DNA of 64,000 bases from Sphingomonas sp. AP4-R1 (GTDB lineage: Bacteria; Pseudomonadota; Alphaproteobacteria; Sphingomonadales; Sphingomonadaceae): positions 310,001 through 374,000 of the forward strand of contig NZ_CP053346.1 of NCBI RefSeq assembly GCF_013113735.1. The letters are read 5' to 3'. The notes under the pieces were generated by a model. The model was given only the letters and a program-made list of their open reading frames with translations. It did no database searches and was not told the origin of the DNA. Below are positions 46,931 through 57,279 of the stretch, one piece after another (position 1 is the stretch's first letter; each line of letters opens with the position of its first letter). The position numbers and the translations under genes are program-made.

Positions 46931-48484
46931 TCACGCCGCCTTGATCTTCTCCACGAAGCGTTCGGTCGCCTGCTGGAGGGCGCGCGCCGTTTCGGACAGG
47001 CCCGAGGCCGCGCCCGTCACCTGCGCGGACAAAGCGGCGGTGGTCTCCGCCGCGCGCGCCGCGCCGCTCGCCTCGGCCGCGATATCGGCGGCGCTCAGCG
47101 CGGTCTGGTCGGCGATCGATTCGGCGGCGAGCGCCGTCAGCCCGTGCCGCTCGACATCGGCGCTGATCGCCAGCGCCGTGCCGGAGAGCTGGGCGATGCT
47201 ATCCTCGATCGCGGCCAATGTCTTGTTCACTTCGCCCGCCCCGCTATCGATCGCGGAGGCCAGCGCCTGGATCTCGCTGGAGGCGCCGCCGGCCTGACGC
47301 GCGAGCGCCTTCACCTCCTGCGCCACCACCGCGAATCCGCGCCCCGCATCGCCGGCATGCGCCGCCTCGATCGTGGCGTTGAGCGCGAGCAGATTGGTGC
47401 GCCGCGCGATCTGCTGGATCGACTGGACGAAGCCGCCGATCGAGGCGCTGTGATCCGATAGCCCCGCCACGGTGCGGTGGCTGGAGGCCGAGGCGGCGCG
47501 CGCCTCCCCGCCCAGCCGCGCCTGCTCCGAAACGCGGCCCGATATGGCCGAAACCGATCCGGCCAGTTCGCGCACGCGCATCGCCAGATCGCGCGCATCC
47601 TCCAGCGAACGGCGCGCTGTGCGGGCCATCGCCTCGCTGTCGCGCGTGGCGGACTGGGCGATCCCGTCCAGCGAGCGCGCCGAGGCGTCCAGATCGGCGG
47701 AGGCGACGCCGACCGAGCGGACCGCCTCCAGCACCGACGCCTGGAACGTCTCGGCCAGCGCCAGCATGTCGCCCCGGCGCCGCTCGCCCGCCGCAGCCTC
47801 GACCGCGTGGCGGCGCTGGCGCTCGTCGGACACGGCCTGCTCGGCCGCCTGCGCCTTCAGCATCGCCTCCTGCAGTTCGTCCCGCGCCTCGATCGCCTCG
47901 GCCGCCAGCGCCTCGCTGTGCGCGCGCGCCGCCGTCTGGCGGATCATGAGGAGGCGGAGCTTTTCCACCACGTAGACCAGAAAGCCCGTTTCGAAGATGA
48001 CGGCGACGGCGTGAAACAGCACGCGGCCGATATTGCCCCCGCCCGTAAAAACCCACGCCGGGACGATCGCCTCCAGCAGCAGATGGTGCGCCGCGATCAG
48101 CCCCGCCGCCAGCACGATCGGGCGCCAGTCGCACAGCACCGTCAGCGCGGCGAGCGTCGCCAGGAAATAGAGATGGCTGTCCAGCTGCCACGCCGTGCCG
48201 CGCAGCAGGAAGACGCCGAAAGCGGGATAGGCGAAGGCGAGCGTGCCCACCAGCAGCCGCGTCGTCGCGTCATGATCGCCACGCCACGCCGCCCGCGTCG
48301 GCAGCAGATTGGCGACGAAGCCGGCCACCAGCACGACGCCGGCGCCGTCCACCCCCGCGATCCAGCCTCCCACCGAGAGGATCAGCAGCAGGCCCCATGC
48401 CGCGCCGACCAGCGCCCGGACGCCGACGCGCCGGAGGGTCGCGACCTCCTTGGGTACATCCTGCATCGCGGCGACCTGATTCAC
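46931..48484 (-). CDS. Methyl-accepting chemotaxis-like membrane protein
   Basis: About 517 residues. Six membrane helices (residues about 23-174) form a sensor with almost no periplasmic domain; it includes [20 protein letters not shown] and AAHHLLL. A coiled region and then the signalling domain follow: the hairpin tip [20 protein letters not shown], then [14 protein letters not shown], is near residue 365. It would signal to CheA/CheW, but no che or flagellar genes are nearby. A GTG overlaps the stop of the upstream small gene; the ATG six codons later (48466) is the other candidate. It interrupts the cta cluster. Confidence 0.85.
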   Translation of the reverse strand: MNQVAAMQDVPKEVATLRRVGVRALVGAAWGLLLILSVGGWIAGVDGAGVVLVAGFVANLLPTRAAWRGDHDATTRLLVGTLAFAYPAFGVFLLRGTAWQLDSHLYFLATLAALTVLCDWRPIVLAAGLIAAHHLLLEAIVPAWVFTGGGNIGRVLFHAVAVIFETGFLVYVVEKLRLLMIRQTAARAHSEALAAEAIEARDELQEAMLKAQAAEQAVSDERQRRHAVEAAAGERRRGDMLALAETFQASVLEAVRSVGVASADLDASARSLDGIAQSATRDSEAMARTARRSLEDARDLAMRVRELAGSVSAISGRVSEQARLGGEARAASASSHRTVAGLSDHSASIGGFVQSIQQIARRTNLLALNATIEAAHAGDAGRGFAVVAQEVKALARQAGGASSEIQALASAIDSGAGEVNKTLAAIEDSIAQLSGTALAISADVERHGLTALAAESIADQTALSAADIAAEASGAARAAETTAALSAQVTGAASGLSETARALQQATERFVEKIKAA

Positions 48485-48786
48485 TGACCGCAGCCTGCGG
48501 CCGGAGCGGCGAGCAGGGCGATGCCGTGGCGGACGAGGCCACGCACCAGATCGGCCCGCCGGCCATCGACCACGAACGAGCCCGGCAGCGGCCCCGGCCC
48601 CACCAACGTCGCCCCCCGATCGATCGCCATCGCCACCAGCCCATGCGCCGCGTCGGCGGAAAGCGGCACGAGCATGATCCGCCCGTTCGCCGGCGGGGCC
48701 GCGACCATCAGGCCGACCGCGCCGACGATCGCCAGCAACTGGATCAGGAGCGCTGCGGCGCGCGGATACGGGAAACGACCGGACAT
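48481..48786 (-). CDS. Small protein with one N-terminal membrane helix
   Basis: 101 residues, not recognised. One membrane span ([20 protein letters not shown]) is followed by a short soluble part with [20 protein letters not shown]. It overlaps the chemoreceptor start by 4 bases, so the two are translationally coupled and may act together. It lies downstream of ctaD after a 262-base gap. Confidence 0.65.
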   Translation of the reverse strand: MSGRFPYPRAAALLIQLLAIVGAVGLMVAAPPANGRIMLVPLSADAAHGLVAMAIDRGATLVGPGPLPGSFVVDGRRADLVRGLVRHGIALLAAPAAGCGQ

Positions 48787-49048
48787 GCCTCACCCATTAC
48801 GGACGAAGCGGTTACTGCGACGTAAACCTTGATCGGCCTTCGGACGCGCATCGCGGCGTGGCCCGCATCCCCCGATCGGACGCCCTTCTCTCCGCTGCGT
48901 TTCCGGCCCGGAAAAGCCCGTCTTTGCCGCCGGCGGGGACCCTGGCAGACAGTCCCGCCGGGAAGAGCAACGGAGCTCGATGCGCCGAAACCTTCGACCG
49001 CGCCGAAAACGCCCGCGTCGAAAATTCGCGAGGGCGATCGCCCCCGGA
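48787..49048. other. Gap between ctaD and the chemoreceptor pair
   Basis: 262 bases. A strong hairpin CCGGCGGGG...TCCCGCCGG (48929-48963) may be the ctaD terminator, though it has no long T run on the minus strand. The rest probably holds the promoter of the membrane-protein/chemoreceptor pair. No gene seen. Confidence 0.5.
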
Positions 49049-50734
49049 TCAGTCGATTCGGGGGAGCTGCTCGAACTGGTGGTAGGGCGGCGGGCTGGAG
49101 AGCGTCCATTCCAGCGTGGTCGCGCCTTCGCCCCACGGATTGTCCCCGGCCTTCCTGCCCGCGAACAGCGACCAGAAGACGTTGACGAAGAAGATCACCA
49201 TGCTGGCGGCCATGATCTCGTAGCCGTGGCTCGCCACCGCATTCCACGTCGCATAGGCATCCGGATAATCCGGGTAGCGGCGCGGCATGCCCTGCATGCC
49301 CAGGAAGTGCATCGGGAAGAACAGCACGTTCACGCCGACGAAGAAGATCCAGAAATGCAGCTGGCCCAGCACCTCGTTATACATGCGGCCGCTCATCTTC
49401 GGGAACCAGTAATAGAAGCCCGCGAACAGCGAGAAGACGGCGCCAAGGCTCAGCACATAGTGGAAATGCGCGACGACGTAGTAGGCATCCTGGAAATAAT
49501 TATCGATGCCGCCATTGGCCAGCAGCACGCCGGTGACGCCGCCCACGGTGAACATGAAGATGAAGCCGATCGCCCACAGCATCGGCGTCTTGAAGGAGAG
49601 CGATCCCTCCCACATCGTCGCGATCCACGAGAAGATCTTGATGCCGGTCGGCACCGCGATCACCATCGTCGCGGCGGTGAAATACATCTTCGTGTTCACG
49701 CTCAGGCCGGTGGTGTACATGTGGTGCGCCCACACGATGAAGCCCACCACGCCGATCGCGACCATCGCATAGGCCATGCCGAGATAACCGAAGATCGGCT
49801 TGCGGCTGAACGTGGAGATCACGTGGCTGACGATGCCGAAGCCCGGCAGGATCATGATGTAGACTTCGGGGTGGCCGAAGAACCAGAACAGATGCTGGTA
49901 CAGCACCGGATCGCCACCGCCCGAGGCATCGAAGAAGGTGGTGCCGAAATTGCGGTCCGTCAGCAGCATCGTGATCGCGGCGGCCAGCACCGGCAGCGAC
50001 AGCAGCAGCAGGAACGCCGTCACCAGCACCGACCAGGCGAACAGCGGCATCTTGTGCAGCGTCATGCCCGGCGCGCGCATGTTCAGGATGGTCGTGATGA
50101 AGTTGATCGCGCCGAGGATCGACGAGGCGCCCGCGAGGTGGAGCGACAGGATCGCCATGTCCACCGCCGGCCCTGACGAGCCCGTCGTCGACAGCGGCGC
50201 ATAGACCGTCCAGCCCGTGCCCGCGCCCAGCCCCGTTCCGCCCGAGACGAAGGTGGAGCCCAGCAGCAGGATGAAGGACGGGATCAGCAGCCAGAACGAG
50301 ATGTTGTTCATGCGCGGGAACGCCATGTCCGGCGCGCCGATCATGATCGGGACGAACCAGTTGCCGAAGCCGCCGATCATCGCCGGCATCACCATGAAGA
50401 ACACCATGATCAGGCCGTGCGCCGTGATCAGCACGTTCCAGTGATGCAGCGCCTCGTCCATCGTCGCGACCGAGCCGACGCCCAGCGGCCACGCCATCGT
50501 CAGGATCTGGATGCCCGGCTTGGCGAGTTCGGCGCGCATGACGCCCGAGATCGCGCCGCCGATGATGCCCGCCACGATCGCGAAGATCAGGTAGAGCGTG
50601 CCGATATCCTTGTGGTTCGTCGACATGAACCAGCGCGCGAAGAAGGGCGGCTTGTGATCGGCATCATGATGATGGCCATGCTCATGCTCGTCTTCGGCAT
50701 GGAAGTGGCTCGGATGCGCGGCGATGTCGGTCAT
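49049..50734 (-). CDS. ctaD: Cytochrome c oxidase subunit I
   Basis: A 561-residue catalytic subunit of the aa3 oxidase with twelve spans. Key histidines are visible in [20 protein letters not shown] (heme a ligand), [18 protein letters not shown] (CuB, cross-linked Tyr), WAHHMYTTG (CuB) and [15 protein letters not shown] (heme a and a3). An N-terminal His/Asp/Glu-rich segment ([20 protein letters not shown]) may bind metal. ctaC lies 10 bases upstream. Confidence 0.97.
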   Translation of the reverse strand: MTDIAAHPSHFHAEDEHEHGHHHDADHKPPFFARWFMSTNHKDIGTLYLIFAIVAGIIGGAISGVMRAELAKPGIQILTMAWPLGVGSVATMDEALHHWNVLITAHGLIMVFFMVMPAMIGGFGNWFVPIMIGAPDMAFPRMNNISFWLLIPSFILLLGSTFVSGGTGLGAGTGWTVYAPLSTTGSSGPAVDMAILSLHLAGASSILGAINFITTILNMRAPGMTLHKMPLFAWSVLVTAFLLLLSLPVLAAAITMLLTDRNFGTTFFDASGGGDPVLYQHLFWFFGHPEVYIMILPGFGIVSHVISTFSRKPIFGYLGMAYAMVAIGVVGFIVWAHHMYTTGLSVNTKMYFTAATMVIAVPTGIKIFSWIATMWEGSLSFKTPMLWAIGFIFMFTVGGVTGVLLANGGIDNYFQDAYYVVAHFHYVLSLGAVFSLFAGFYYWFPKMSGRMYNEVLGQLHFWIFFVGVNVLFFPMHFLGMQGMPRRYPDYPDAYATWNAVASHGYEIMAASMVIFFVNVFWSLFAGRKAGDNPWGEGATTLEWTLSSPPPYHQFEQLPRID

Positions 50735-50744
50735 GCTGGGAGCC

Positions 50745-51806
50745 TCAGTTCTGCGCGACGGTGAGCGACGAGGAAGGCGTGGCGGCGGCAGTCTTCACGG
50801 CGGCTGGTTTGGCGCCGGGCATCGTGCCGCCCTTGGAGGCGACCCACTGCGCATATTGCGCCTTGCTCACCACTTCCACCGCGATCGGCATGTAGCCGTG
50901 GCGGGCGCCGCACAGCTCCGAACATTGGCCGAAATACACACCCGGTCGATCCACCTTGAACCATGTTTCATTCAGGCGCCCCGGTATCGCATCCATCTTC
51001 ACCCAGAAAGCCGGCATCGCGAAACTGTGGATCACGTCGTTCGAGGTGGTGATGACCTTCACGACAGCGCCGGCCGGGACCACCATCCGCTCGTCGACGG
51101 CGAGCAGGCGCGGCCCGTCCGCATCGGTGCGGAAGCGCGCGCCGGGCTTCACCTCGCTCTTTTCCTTGAGCAGGTTGGACACGACCTCGAAGTCGCCATT
51201 GTCCGGATATTGGTAGGTCCAATACCATTGGTTGCCGATCACCTTCACGGTGAGATCGGCCTTGGGCGGATGATATTGATGCGCGAGCAGCCGGATCGAC
51301 GGCACCGCGATCGAGACCAGCACCAGCACCGGGAAGAGCGTCCAGATCACCTCGATCACGGTGTTGTGCGAGGTGCGCGAGGGCGTGGGGTTCGCGGCGG
51401 CGCGATAGCGCAGCACCACCCAGATCAGCAGCAGCAGCACGAAGACGGACATCACGACCATCATCGGCACGAGAATGATATCGTGGAAGCGCACCGCCTC
51501 CTCGCCGATCGGCGTCATCTGCGTCTGCAGGCGGATGGAGTCGGTCGGCTGGCCGATGCCCGGCGTGGGCGCGGCATGGACGATGTCCGGCACCTTGGCG
51601 ACAGGCTCCGGGGCTGGAGCCGGCGCTGCGGCGGCCTCGGCGGGGGCGCCCGCAGGCGCCGGCGCGGCAGCAGGCGCGGCCGATGCCTCGGCCACGGGCG
51701 GCACGGCAGCGGCGGGAGCCGGAGCGGATTGGGCAAAAGTGGGAGCGGCGCCCGCAAGGACGGCCAGCAGAGTGAGAATCAAGGCCCGAACGGTCTTCAG
51801 CAGCAC
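50745..51806 (-). CDS. ctaC: Cytochrome c oxidase subunit II
   Basis: 353 residues. The protein carries the binuclear CuA site: H260, C295, E297, C299, H303 and M306, the last five in [30 protein letters not shown] is the aromatic patch. A signal peptide and two membrane helices precede the cupredoxin domain. Between signal peptide and first helix lies an unusual Ala/Pro-rich stretch of about 46 residues. The start is GTG at 51806, with a GGGGGAAAGAGA purine run before it. It starts the cta operon, divergent from pyrE. Confidence 0.95.
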   Translation of the reverse strand: MLLKTVRALILTLLAVLAGAAPTFAQSAPAPAAAVPPVAEASAAPAAAPAPAGAPAEAAAAPAPAPEPVAKVPDIVHAAPTPGIGQPTDSIRLQTQMTPIGEEAVRFHDIILVPMMVVMSVFVLLLLIWVVLRYRAAANPTPSRTSHNTVIEVIWTLFPVLVLVSIAVPSIRLLAHQYHPPKADLTVKVIGNQWYWTYQYPDNGDFEVVSNLLKEKSEVKPGARFRTDADGPRLLAVDERMVVPAGAVVKVITTSNDVIHSFAMPAFWVKMDAIPGRLNETWFKVDRPGVYFGQCSELCGARHGYMPIAVEVVSKAQYAQWVASKGGTMPGAKPAAVKTAAATPSSSLTVAQN

Positions 51807-52009
51807 TCTCTTTCCCCCCCGGTGACGCGCATGGCTCAGCGGCGAAACCGAAACATCACGCCGAGGTGCCCCCTCAGCGCCCTTCCGGCCGATTTTCCCT
51901 ATCCCAACACCTGTTCGCGCAGAAATGCAAGCCGTTGAGCAACCTTGTTGAGAGCCGGGCCCGCTGCGTCTATCTGCCGCGCGATCGGGCCACGCGAGGA
52001 GACAAGGGC
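51807..52009. other. Divergent control region ctaC / pyrE
   Basis: About 200 bases must hold the promoters of the oxidase operon and of pyrE. No operator could be identified with confidence. AGGAGA before the pyrE start is the only clear site. Confidence 0.4.
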
Positions 52010-52594
52010 ATGACCGAAGACGAGGTGATCGCCGAATTCCGTGCGGCCGACGCATTGCTGGAGGGGCATTTCATCCTCTCCTCCGGGCTGCGGAGCCCCC
52101 GCTATCTGCAGTGCGCGCGCGTGCTGATGAACCCGGCCCGCGCCGCGAAGCTCACCGATGCGCTCGCCGCGCGCATCCCCGCCGAGATTCGCGATCAGCT
52201 GGACGCCGTCGTCTCGCCCGCGATGGGCGGCGTGATCGCCGGGCATGAAATGGGCCGCGCGCTGGGGCTGGACGCGATGTTCGTCGAGCGGCCGACCGGC
52301 ACGTTCGAGCTGCGGCGCGGCTTCGCGCTGACGCCGGGCGCCAAGGTGCTGATGATGGAGGATGTCGTCACCACCGGGCTGTCCTCGCGCGAGGCGATCA
52401 GGGCGATCGAGGCGGCGGGCGGCACCGTGATCGTCGCAGCGTCGCTGGTCGATCGCTCGAACGGGCGCGTCGATCTGGGTGTGCCCTTCTTCCCGCTGAT
52501 CCGCCTCGACGTGCCGAGCTACGAGGCGGACGCGCTGCCGCCGGAGCTGGCGGCGATCCCGGCGATCAAGCCCGGCAGCCGGGCCGCCGCCTGA
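52010..52594 (+). CDS. pyrE: Orotate phosphoribosyltransferase
   Basis: 194 residues. PyrE joins orotate to PRPP in pyrimidine synthesis. The PRPP motif [19 protein letters not shown] is present, and [16 protein letters not shown] starts the domain. AGGAGA lies 7 bases before the ATG. Its stop overlaps the pdxJ start (TGATG). Confidence 0.97.
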   Translation: MTEDEVIAEFRAADALLEGHFILSSGLRSPRYLQCARVLMNPARAAKLTDALAARIPAEIRDQLDAVVSPAMGGVIAGHEMGRALGLDAMFVERPTGTFELRRGFALTPGAKVLMMEDVVTTGLSSREAIRAIEAAGGTVIVAASLVDRSNGRVDLGVPFFPLIRLDVPSYEADALPPELAAIPAIKPGSRAAA

Positions 52595-53346
52595 TGGCTC
52601 TGACGTCGCCCCTGGGCGAGCCGGGGCGCCTGCGCCTCGGCGTCAATATCGATCATGTCGCCACCGTGCGGAATGCGCGCGGCGGGCTCACGCCCGATCC
52701 GCTGCGCGCCGCCGAGATCGCGCAGGCGGCGGGCGCGGACGGCATCACCGCGCATCTGCGCGAGGATCGCCGCCATATCGTGGACGCCGATATCGCCCGG
52801 CTGATCGGCGGCATCGCCCTCCCCCTCAATTTCGAGATGGCCGCGACCGAGGACATGGTCGAGATCGCGCTGCGCCACCGCCCCCACGCCGCCTGCATCG
52901 TGCCCGAACGGCGCGAGGAAGTGACGACCGAGGGCGGGCTGGACGCCGCCGGGCAGCATAATCGGCTGAAGCCGCTGATCGCGCGCCTGAACGACGCGGG
53001 CATCCGCGTGAGCCTGTTCATCGAGCCCGACGCGCGCCAGATCGAGGCGGCGATCCATCTCGGCGCCCCCGTCGTGGAATTCCACACCGGCGCCTATGCC
53101 CATGCCGAAGGCGAGGCGCTGGCGACCGAGCTGCGCCGCCTGGCCGATGCCGCCGCGCTCGCCGCGCGCAACGGGATCGAGCCGCATGCGGGGCACGGCC
53201 TCACCTACGACAATGTGATGCCCGTCGCCGCGATCCCGCAACTGGCGGAGCTGAACATCGGCCACTTCCTGATCGGCGAGGCGATCTTCGTCGGGCTGGA
53301 CGCCAGCGTGCGCCGGATGCGCGAGCTCATGGACGCGGCGCGATGA
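52594..53346 (+). CDS. pdxJ: Pyridoxine 5'-phosphate synthase
   Basis: 250 residues. PdxJ makes PNP, the precursor of [34 protein letters not shown] and [12 protein letters not shown] are signatures. It is coupled to pyrE by a 1-base overlap. A composite repeat separates it from acpS. Confidence 0.97.
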   Translation: MALTSPLGEPGRLRLGVNIDHVATVRNARGGLTPDPLRAAEIAQAAGADGITAHLREDRRHIVDADIARLIGGIALPLNFEMAATEDMVEIALRHRPHAACIVPERREEVTTEGGLDAAGQHNRLKPLIARLNDAGIRVSLFIEPDARQIEAAIHLGAPVVEFHTGAYAHAEGEALATELRRLADAAALAARNGIEPHAGHGLTYDNVMPVAAIPQLAELNIGHFLIGEAIFVGLDASVRRMRELMDAAR

Positions 53347-53348
53347 CG

Positions 53349-53464
53349 CCCCTCTCCCCTTGGGTGAGAGGGAGGGCCCCGCTCGGCGCAGCCGAGTGGG
53401 CGGGAGAGGGTGTGGCCGCATCGCACACCGCCCGCTCTCACCCTCTCCCCCATAGGGAGAGGGT
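53349..53464. repeat. Composite repeat between pdxJ and acpS
   Basis: CCCTCTCCCCTTGGGTGAGA and the inverted TCTCACCCTCTCCCCCATAG-type arms flank a short hairpin CTCGGCGCAGCCGAG. It is similar in style to the element at 28320. The final GGGAGAGGGTTGC places a ribosome-like purine run just before acpS. Confidence 0.82.
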
Positions 53465-53467
53465 TGC

Positions 53468-53869
53468 ATGATCATCGGTCTCGGCTCGGACCTCTGCAAT
53501 ATCGAGCGGATCCAGCAGTCGCTCGATCGCTTCGGCCAGCGTTTCACGCACCGAGTCTTCACCGATATCGAGCGCGCCAAGGCCGAACGCCGCACGCTCA
53601 CCCGCGCCGGCACCTATGCCAAGCGCTTCGCCGCCAAGGAGGCCTTCTCCAAGGCCGTCGGCACCGGATTCAAGGCGGGCGTGTTCATGCACGATATCGG
53701 CGTGGTGAACCTGCCCTCGGGCGCGCCCACGCTCGCGCTCACGGGCGGAGCGAAGGCGAGGCTTGACGCGTTGACCCCGCCGGGCCACGCGGTCACCATT
53801 CATTTGACGCTCACCGACGATCATCCATGGGCGCAGGCGTTCGTCATCCTCGAAGCCCGGCCGCTGTAG
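53468..53869 (+). CDS. acpS: Holo-acyl carrier protein synthase
   Basis: 133 residues. It transfers phosphopantetheine from CoA to [18 protein letters not shown] and [16 protein letters not shown] are the conserved metal and substrate motifs. The GAGAGGG at the end of the upstream repeat seems to be its ribosome site. It precedes lepB, as in many alphaproteobacteria. Confidence 0.97.
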   Translation: MIIGLGSDLCNIERIQQSLDRFGQRFTHRVFTDIERAKAERRTLTRAGTYAKRFAAKEAFSKAVGTGFKAGVFMHDIGVVNLPSGAPTLALTGGAKARLDALTPPGHAVTIHLTLTDDHPWAQAFVILEARPL

Positions 53870-53901
53870 GCCAGGTCGAGGGCAGAGTTTAAGGACCGGA
53901 C

Positions 53902-54795
53902 TTGAGCGATACCTCTCCCGATCTCGCCGCCCCGCCGCCGCTCGCCAAGAGCAAGCCCGATCCGAAGAAGACCGACTGGTGGGCGGAACTGCGCGGTATA
54001 GTCTGGCTGGTGCTGGGCGTGCTCGCGGTGTGGAGCTTCATCGCCAAGCCCTTCTACATCCCCAGCGAATCGATGATGCCGACCCTGATCAAGGGCGACC
54101 GGCTGATCGTGACGAAATATCCGTACGGCTGGTCCTACGTTTCGCCCTCCTTCCATGTGCTGCCCTTCATGAAGGGCCGCATCCTCGGCCGGATGCCGGA
54201 GCGCGGCGACGTCGTGATCCTGAAGCCGCCGACCGAGAACAGCGATTATATCAAGCGCGTGATCGGCCTGCCGGGCGACACGATCGAAGTGAATCGCGGC
54301 ATCCTCTCGCTCAACGGCAAGCCGGTGAAGCGCGTGTCGATGGGCGTGAAGATGCTGCCGATCGACGACAATGTCCCGTGCGCCTCCCCGCTGGAATCGC
54401 AGGCGCGCAAGACCGGGCCGGACGGCAAGGATTATTGCGAGCTGCCGGTCTTCCGCGAGACGCTGCCGAACGGCGTGAGCTACGACACGGTCGATTTCGG
54501 CTACCAGCCCGGCACCGGCGACGATTACGGCCCCGTGACCGTGCCCGCCGATCATGTGTTCGTGATGGGCGACAATCGCGACGAGAGCGCGGACAGCCGC
54601 TACGAGACGTGGCAGCTCGGCCTGGGCGGCCCGGTCGCGTGGGAGAATCTCGGCGGCCGCGCCGATTTCATCACCTTCTCCTATGACGGCTCCACCAAGA
54701 TCTGGAACCCGCTGACCTGGTTCACCGCGCTGCGCGGCGGCCGCGCGGGCATCAACCTGCACCCGAGCCACGACGCCGGCGCTCCCGCCAAGTGA
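53902..54795 (+). CDS. lepB: Signal peptidase I
   Basis: A 297-residue inner-membrane protease that removes signal peptides. A single helix (IVWLVLGVLAVWSFIAKPFY) precedes the catalytic Ser S57 in IPSESMMPTL; the Lys general base is K118 in DYIKRVIGLPGD; VMGDNRDESADSR is the third box. The start is TTG with AAGGA upstream. It overlaps the AI-2E gene by 4 bases. Confidence 0.96.
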   Translation: MSDTSPDLAAPPPLAKSKPDPKKTDWWAELRGIVWLVLGVLAVWSFIAKPFYIPSESMMPTLIKGDRLIVTKYPYGWSYVSPSFHVLPFMKGRILGRMPERGDVVILKPPTENSDYIKRVIGLPGDTIEVNRGILSLNGKPVKRVSMGVKMLPIDDNVPCASPLESQARKTGPDGKDYCELPVFRETLPNGVSYDTVDFGYQPGTGDDYGPVTVPADHVFVMGDNRDESADSRYETWQLGLGGPVAWENLGGRADFITFSYDGSTKIWNPLTWFTALRGGRAGINLHPSHDAGAPAK

Positions 54796-55874
54796 GCGAT
54801 GGCGCCGGCACGCGCGAGGAAGCCCCCGGCCCGACGGACAATAGCGATCCGCTGACGCTGCGCGAGTTCAAGCGCGCGATCGTCTGGGTCGCGGTCGTCG
54901 TCGCGGTGCTGCTGCTGTGGTTCCTGTCGGAGCCCCTGCTGCTGATCATCGGCGGTATCGTCGTGGCGCAGATGCTGGACGGCGGCGTGCGCCTGCTCGG
55001 CCGCATCCTGCCGGTCGGGCGCGGCATCCGTCTCGCGATCGTGGCGACGCTGGTGGCGGCCGCGATGGTCGCCTTCCTCGCCTTCGCCGGCACCCAGCTG
55101 ACCGGGCAGGCGCAGGCGCTGCAGAGTGTCGTCACCCACCAGCTGCAGAGCTGGATGGACTGGGCCCACGAGCGCGGCTTCCTCCCCGCCGGTTCGGGCG
55201 TGAGCGAGATCGGCCAGCAGCTGATGGGCTCGTTCGGCAAGGTGACGGCCGCGCTCGGCACCGCGCTGGGCGCGCTGTCCAGCATGGCGATGATCCTCGT
55301 CCTCGGCCTGTTCATCGCGATGGAGCCGCGCCTCTACGAGCGCGGCATCGCCTGGATGCTGCCGATGGCGAATCGCGAAAGCTTCTACGAGACGACCAAG
55401 GAAATGGGCTCCACGCTGCGCCGGCTGATGGCCGGGCGGCTGCTGGGCATGGCGCTGGAGGGCGTGTTCGTCGCGATCGCGCTGGAGATCGTGGGCGTGC
55501 CGATGGCGACCCTGCTCGGCATCCTGACGGGCCTGCTCGCCTTCCTCCCCAATATCGGCGCGATCGTCTCGGGCGTGCTGATCGTGCTGGTCGGTTTCTC
55601 GGCGGGCACCGATACGGGCATCTGGGCGATCGTCGTCTATGTCTCGGTGCAGACGTTCGACGGTTATGTGGTGGTGCCGATGGTGGCGCGCCGTTCGGTC
55701 GATCTGCCGCCCGCTCTGGTGCTGGGCTGCCAGCTGCTGTTCGGTGCGCTGTTCGGCATTCTCGGGCTGGCGCTCGCCGATCCGATGGTGGCGATGGTAA
55801 AGGTGCTGCTCGAGAAAAGCTCCGCGCTGAAGGCGGAAAAGGCCGAGGCTGCGGCCGCCGAGGAAGCGGCCTGA
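54792..55874 (+). CDS. AI-2E family transporter
   Basis: A 360-residue membrane protein with about eight spans of the PerM/TqsA family. The C-terminal block LGILTGLLAFLPNIGAIVSG is typical. Members export autoinducer or ions; here the substrate is unknown. GTG start coupled to lepB by 4 bases. Confidence 0.9.
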   Translation: MSDGAGTREEAPGPTDNSDPLTLREFKRAIVWVAVVVAVLLLWFLSEPLLLIIGGIVVAQMLDGGVRLLGRILPVGRGIRLAIVATLVAAAMVAFLAFAGTQLTGQAQALQSVVTHQLQSWMDWAHERGFLPAGSGVSEIGQQLMGSFGKVTAALGTALGALSSMAMILVLGLFIAMEPRLYERGIAWMLPMANRESFYETTKEMGSTLRRLMAGRLLGMALEGVFVAIALEIVGVPMATLLGILTGLLAFLPNIGAIVSGVLIVLVGFSAGTDTGIWAIVVYVSVQTFDGYVVVPMVARRSVDLPPALVLGCQLLFGALFGILGLALADPMVAMVKVLLEKSSALKAEKAEAAAAEEAA

Positions 55875-55938
55875 GGAGACGGCGCGGCTTCGCGCCCTGA
55901 CTAACGTATCTGGCTCCGACAACCTCTTACGAAACTCC

Positions 55939-56015
55939 CGTCATTGCGAGCGCAGCGAAGCAATCCAGTCCCGCACCGTCGGATCTGGATTGCTTCGCTG
56001 CGCTCACAATGACGA
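55939..56015. repeat. Dyad repeat, GCAGCGAAGCAATCC type
   Basis: CGTCATTGCGAGCGCAGCGA, then AGCAATCCAG, is inverted as CTGGATTGCTTCGCTGCGCT, then CACAATGACG, with about 16 bases between. Widespread repeats of this kind are known in Proteobacteria. It lies after the AI-2E gene. Confidence 0.9.
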
Positions 56016-56112
56016 TGTCTGACGCCCCCAAGGCTCCATTGGCACCTGCCGTCGCGGATCGAACCGCACGGCGGATGCGGAAATGACGGAAGCACCCAAA
56101 CAGCCGCACACA

Positions 56113-56142
56113 TAAAAAAAGCGGGGCCGAAGCCCCGCTTTG
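56113..56142 (-). terminator. Intrinsic terminator of the FKBP gene
   Basis: On the minus strand AAAGCGGGGC and GCCCCGCTTT pair around TTCG and are followed by TTTTTTAT. It is about 36 bases after the FKBP stop. Confidence 0.9.
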
Positions 56143-56177
56143 ATCGCTCTACCGAGCTGCCCGAATGACCGGCCAGA

Positions 56178-56771
56178 TTACTGGATCGTCGTGGGCGGCG
56201 GCGTGCCGGGCGTCCCGTCGGCATGCGGCGCGCTCATCATCTCGGCATTGGGTTGCGGCACGGCGGCGAATTCGTGCATCGTGATGTCGAACACCAGCAC
56301 CGAATTGGCCGGGATCGGCCCCGCCTCGCGCTCGCCATAGCCAAGCTGCGGCGGGATCCAGACGCGATATTTGGCGCCCTTCGGCATCAGGGTCAGCGCC
56401 TCGGCGAAGCCGGGGACGACCTGCCCGATCTGCATCGGCACCGGCTGGCCGGGCTTCGACGCATCGAACACCTGGCCGCTGGTGAGGCTGCCCTTATATT
56501 CGACGAGCGCGGCATCGGCCAGCGTCGGCGTGGGGCCATCGCCCGCCGTCAGCACCTGATATTCGAGGCCGGAGGCCGTCGTCTTCACGCCCGAGCGCTT
56601 GGCGTTGGCCGCCAGGAACTCGGCCGGCGGCATCGCCAGCATCACGGGCGCCTTCGTCGTGGCATAAGCGCTGCCGATACCGACAACGATCAGCACGCCG
56701 ATGCTGGTGAAGAGAGCCGCGAGCCCGGCCTTGTTGACCGGGCGCAGCGGAACGGCGGTGACCTCCGACAT
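56178..56771 (-). CDS. FKBP-type peptidyl-prolyl isomerase
   Basis: 197 residues. One N-terminal membrane helix (LAALFTSIGVLIVVGIGSAY) anchors an FKBP domain in the periplasm. FKBP motifs are VEYKGSLTSGQVFDAS, VVPGFAEALTLMPKGAKYRV and PPQLGYGEREAGPIPANSVL. The final Pro/Thr-rich 25 residues are variable. It likely assists folding of exported proteins. rpsU lies 6 bases upstream on the same strand. Confidence 0.93.
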   Translation of the reverse strand: MSEVTAVPLRPVNKAGLAALFTSIGVLIVVGIGSAYATTKAPVMLAMPPAEFLAANAKRSGVKTTASGLEYQVLTAGDGPTPTLADAALVEYKGSLTSGQVFDASKPGQPVPMQIGQVVPGFAEALTLMPKGAKYRVWIPPQLGYGEREAGPIPANSVLVFDITMHEFAAVPQPNAEMMSAPHADGTPGTPPPTTIQ

Positions 56772-56777
56772 CAGGCC

Positions 56778-56984
56778 TTACCGGGCCTGATCGCGCTCGA
56801 CGCGCTTGCGCTCCAGCTTGCGGGCGCGGCGGATGGCGGCGGCACGCTCGCGCGCGCGCTTCTCCGACGGCTTCTCATAATGCCGGCGCAGCTTCATCTC
56901 GCGATAAACGCCTTCGCGCTGCAGCTTCTTCTTGAGCGCGCGCAGCGCCTGATCGACATTATTGTCGCGAACGATGATCTGCAT
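56778..56984 (-). CDS. rpsU: 30S ribosomal protein S21
   Basis: 68 residues, rich in Arg and Lys. [20 protein letters not shown], then [20 protein letters not shown], is canonical for S21. An upstream GTG in frame adds six residues and is rejected. It precedes the FKBP gene. Confidence 0.97.
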   Translation of the reverse strand: MQIIVRDNNVDQALRALKKKLQREGVYREMKLRRHYEKPSEKRARERAAAIRRARKLERKRVERDQAR

Positions 56985-57157
56985 AAACCGAACGATCTCC
57001 ACATGCCCGACGCGTCCGTCGGCGTCATCATGATGTCTGAAACGATTCGGCGCGGGCGCGTGAACACCTTTGCCGGAAGGCGCCGCCCCTAGCAGCGACG
57101 GGACGAGTCTTCAACCCAGCGTTTTTTATTGGGCCTGGCCCGGATTCTCCGATCCTG

Positions 57158-57243
57158 GCACCGCACCGACCCGCACGCCCACCCCACCTCCCAACGGAAG
57201 TATCATATGGGGAGGTCGGGTGGGGCTGCGGGCCGGTGCGGGT
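57158..57243. repeat. Dyad repeat between rpsU and the [2Fe-2S] gene
   Basis: CCGCACCGACCCGCACGCCC plus CACCCCACCTCCC is partly inverted as GGGGAGGTCGGGTGGGGCTG plus CGGGCCGGTGCGG. It carries no gene, though an open frame runs through it into the next gene. Confidence 0.8.
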
Positions 57244-57279
57244 TTCAGCGCAGCTGAAACTCACACTATAGGCATTCCC

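Larger units (their letters stand above)
55875..56177. other. Gap with a dyad repeat and a terminator
   Basis: About 300 bases between converging genes. It holds the GCGAAGCAATCC dyad (55939-56015) and the terminator of the FKBP gene. No gene is seen. Confidence 0.75.

Noticed and set aside
46559..46944. Short open frames in the ctaB-chemoreceptor gap
   Set aside because: They run through intergenic repeats on both strands, without ribosome sites or recognisable domains.
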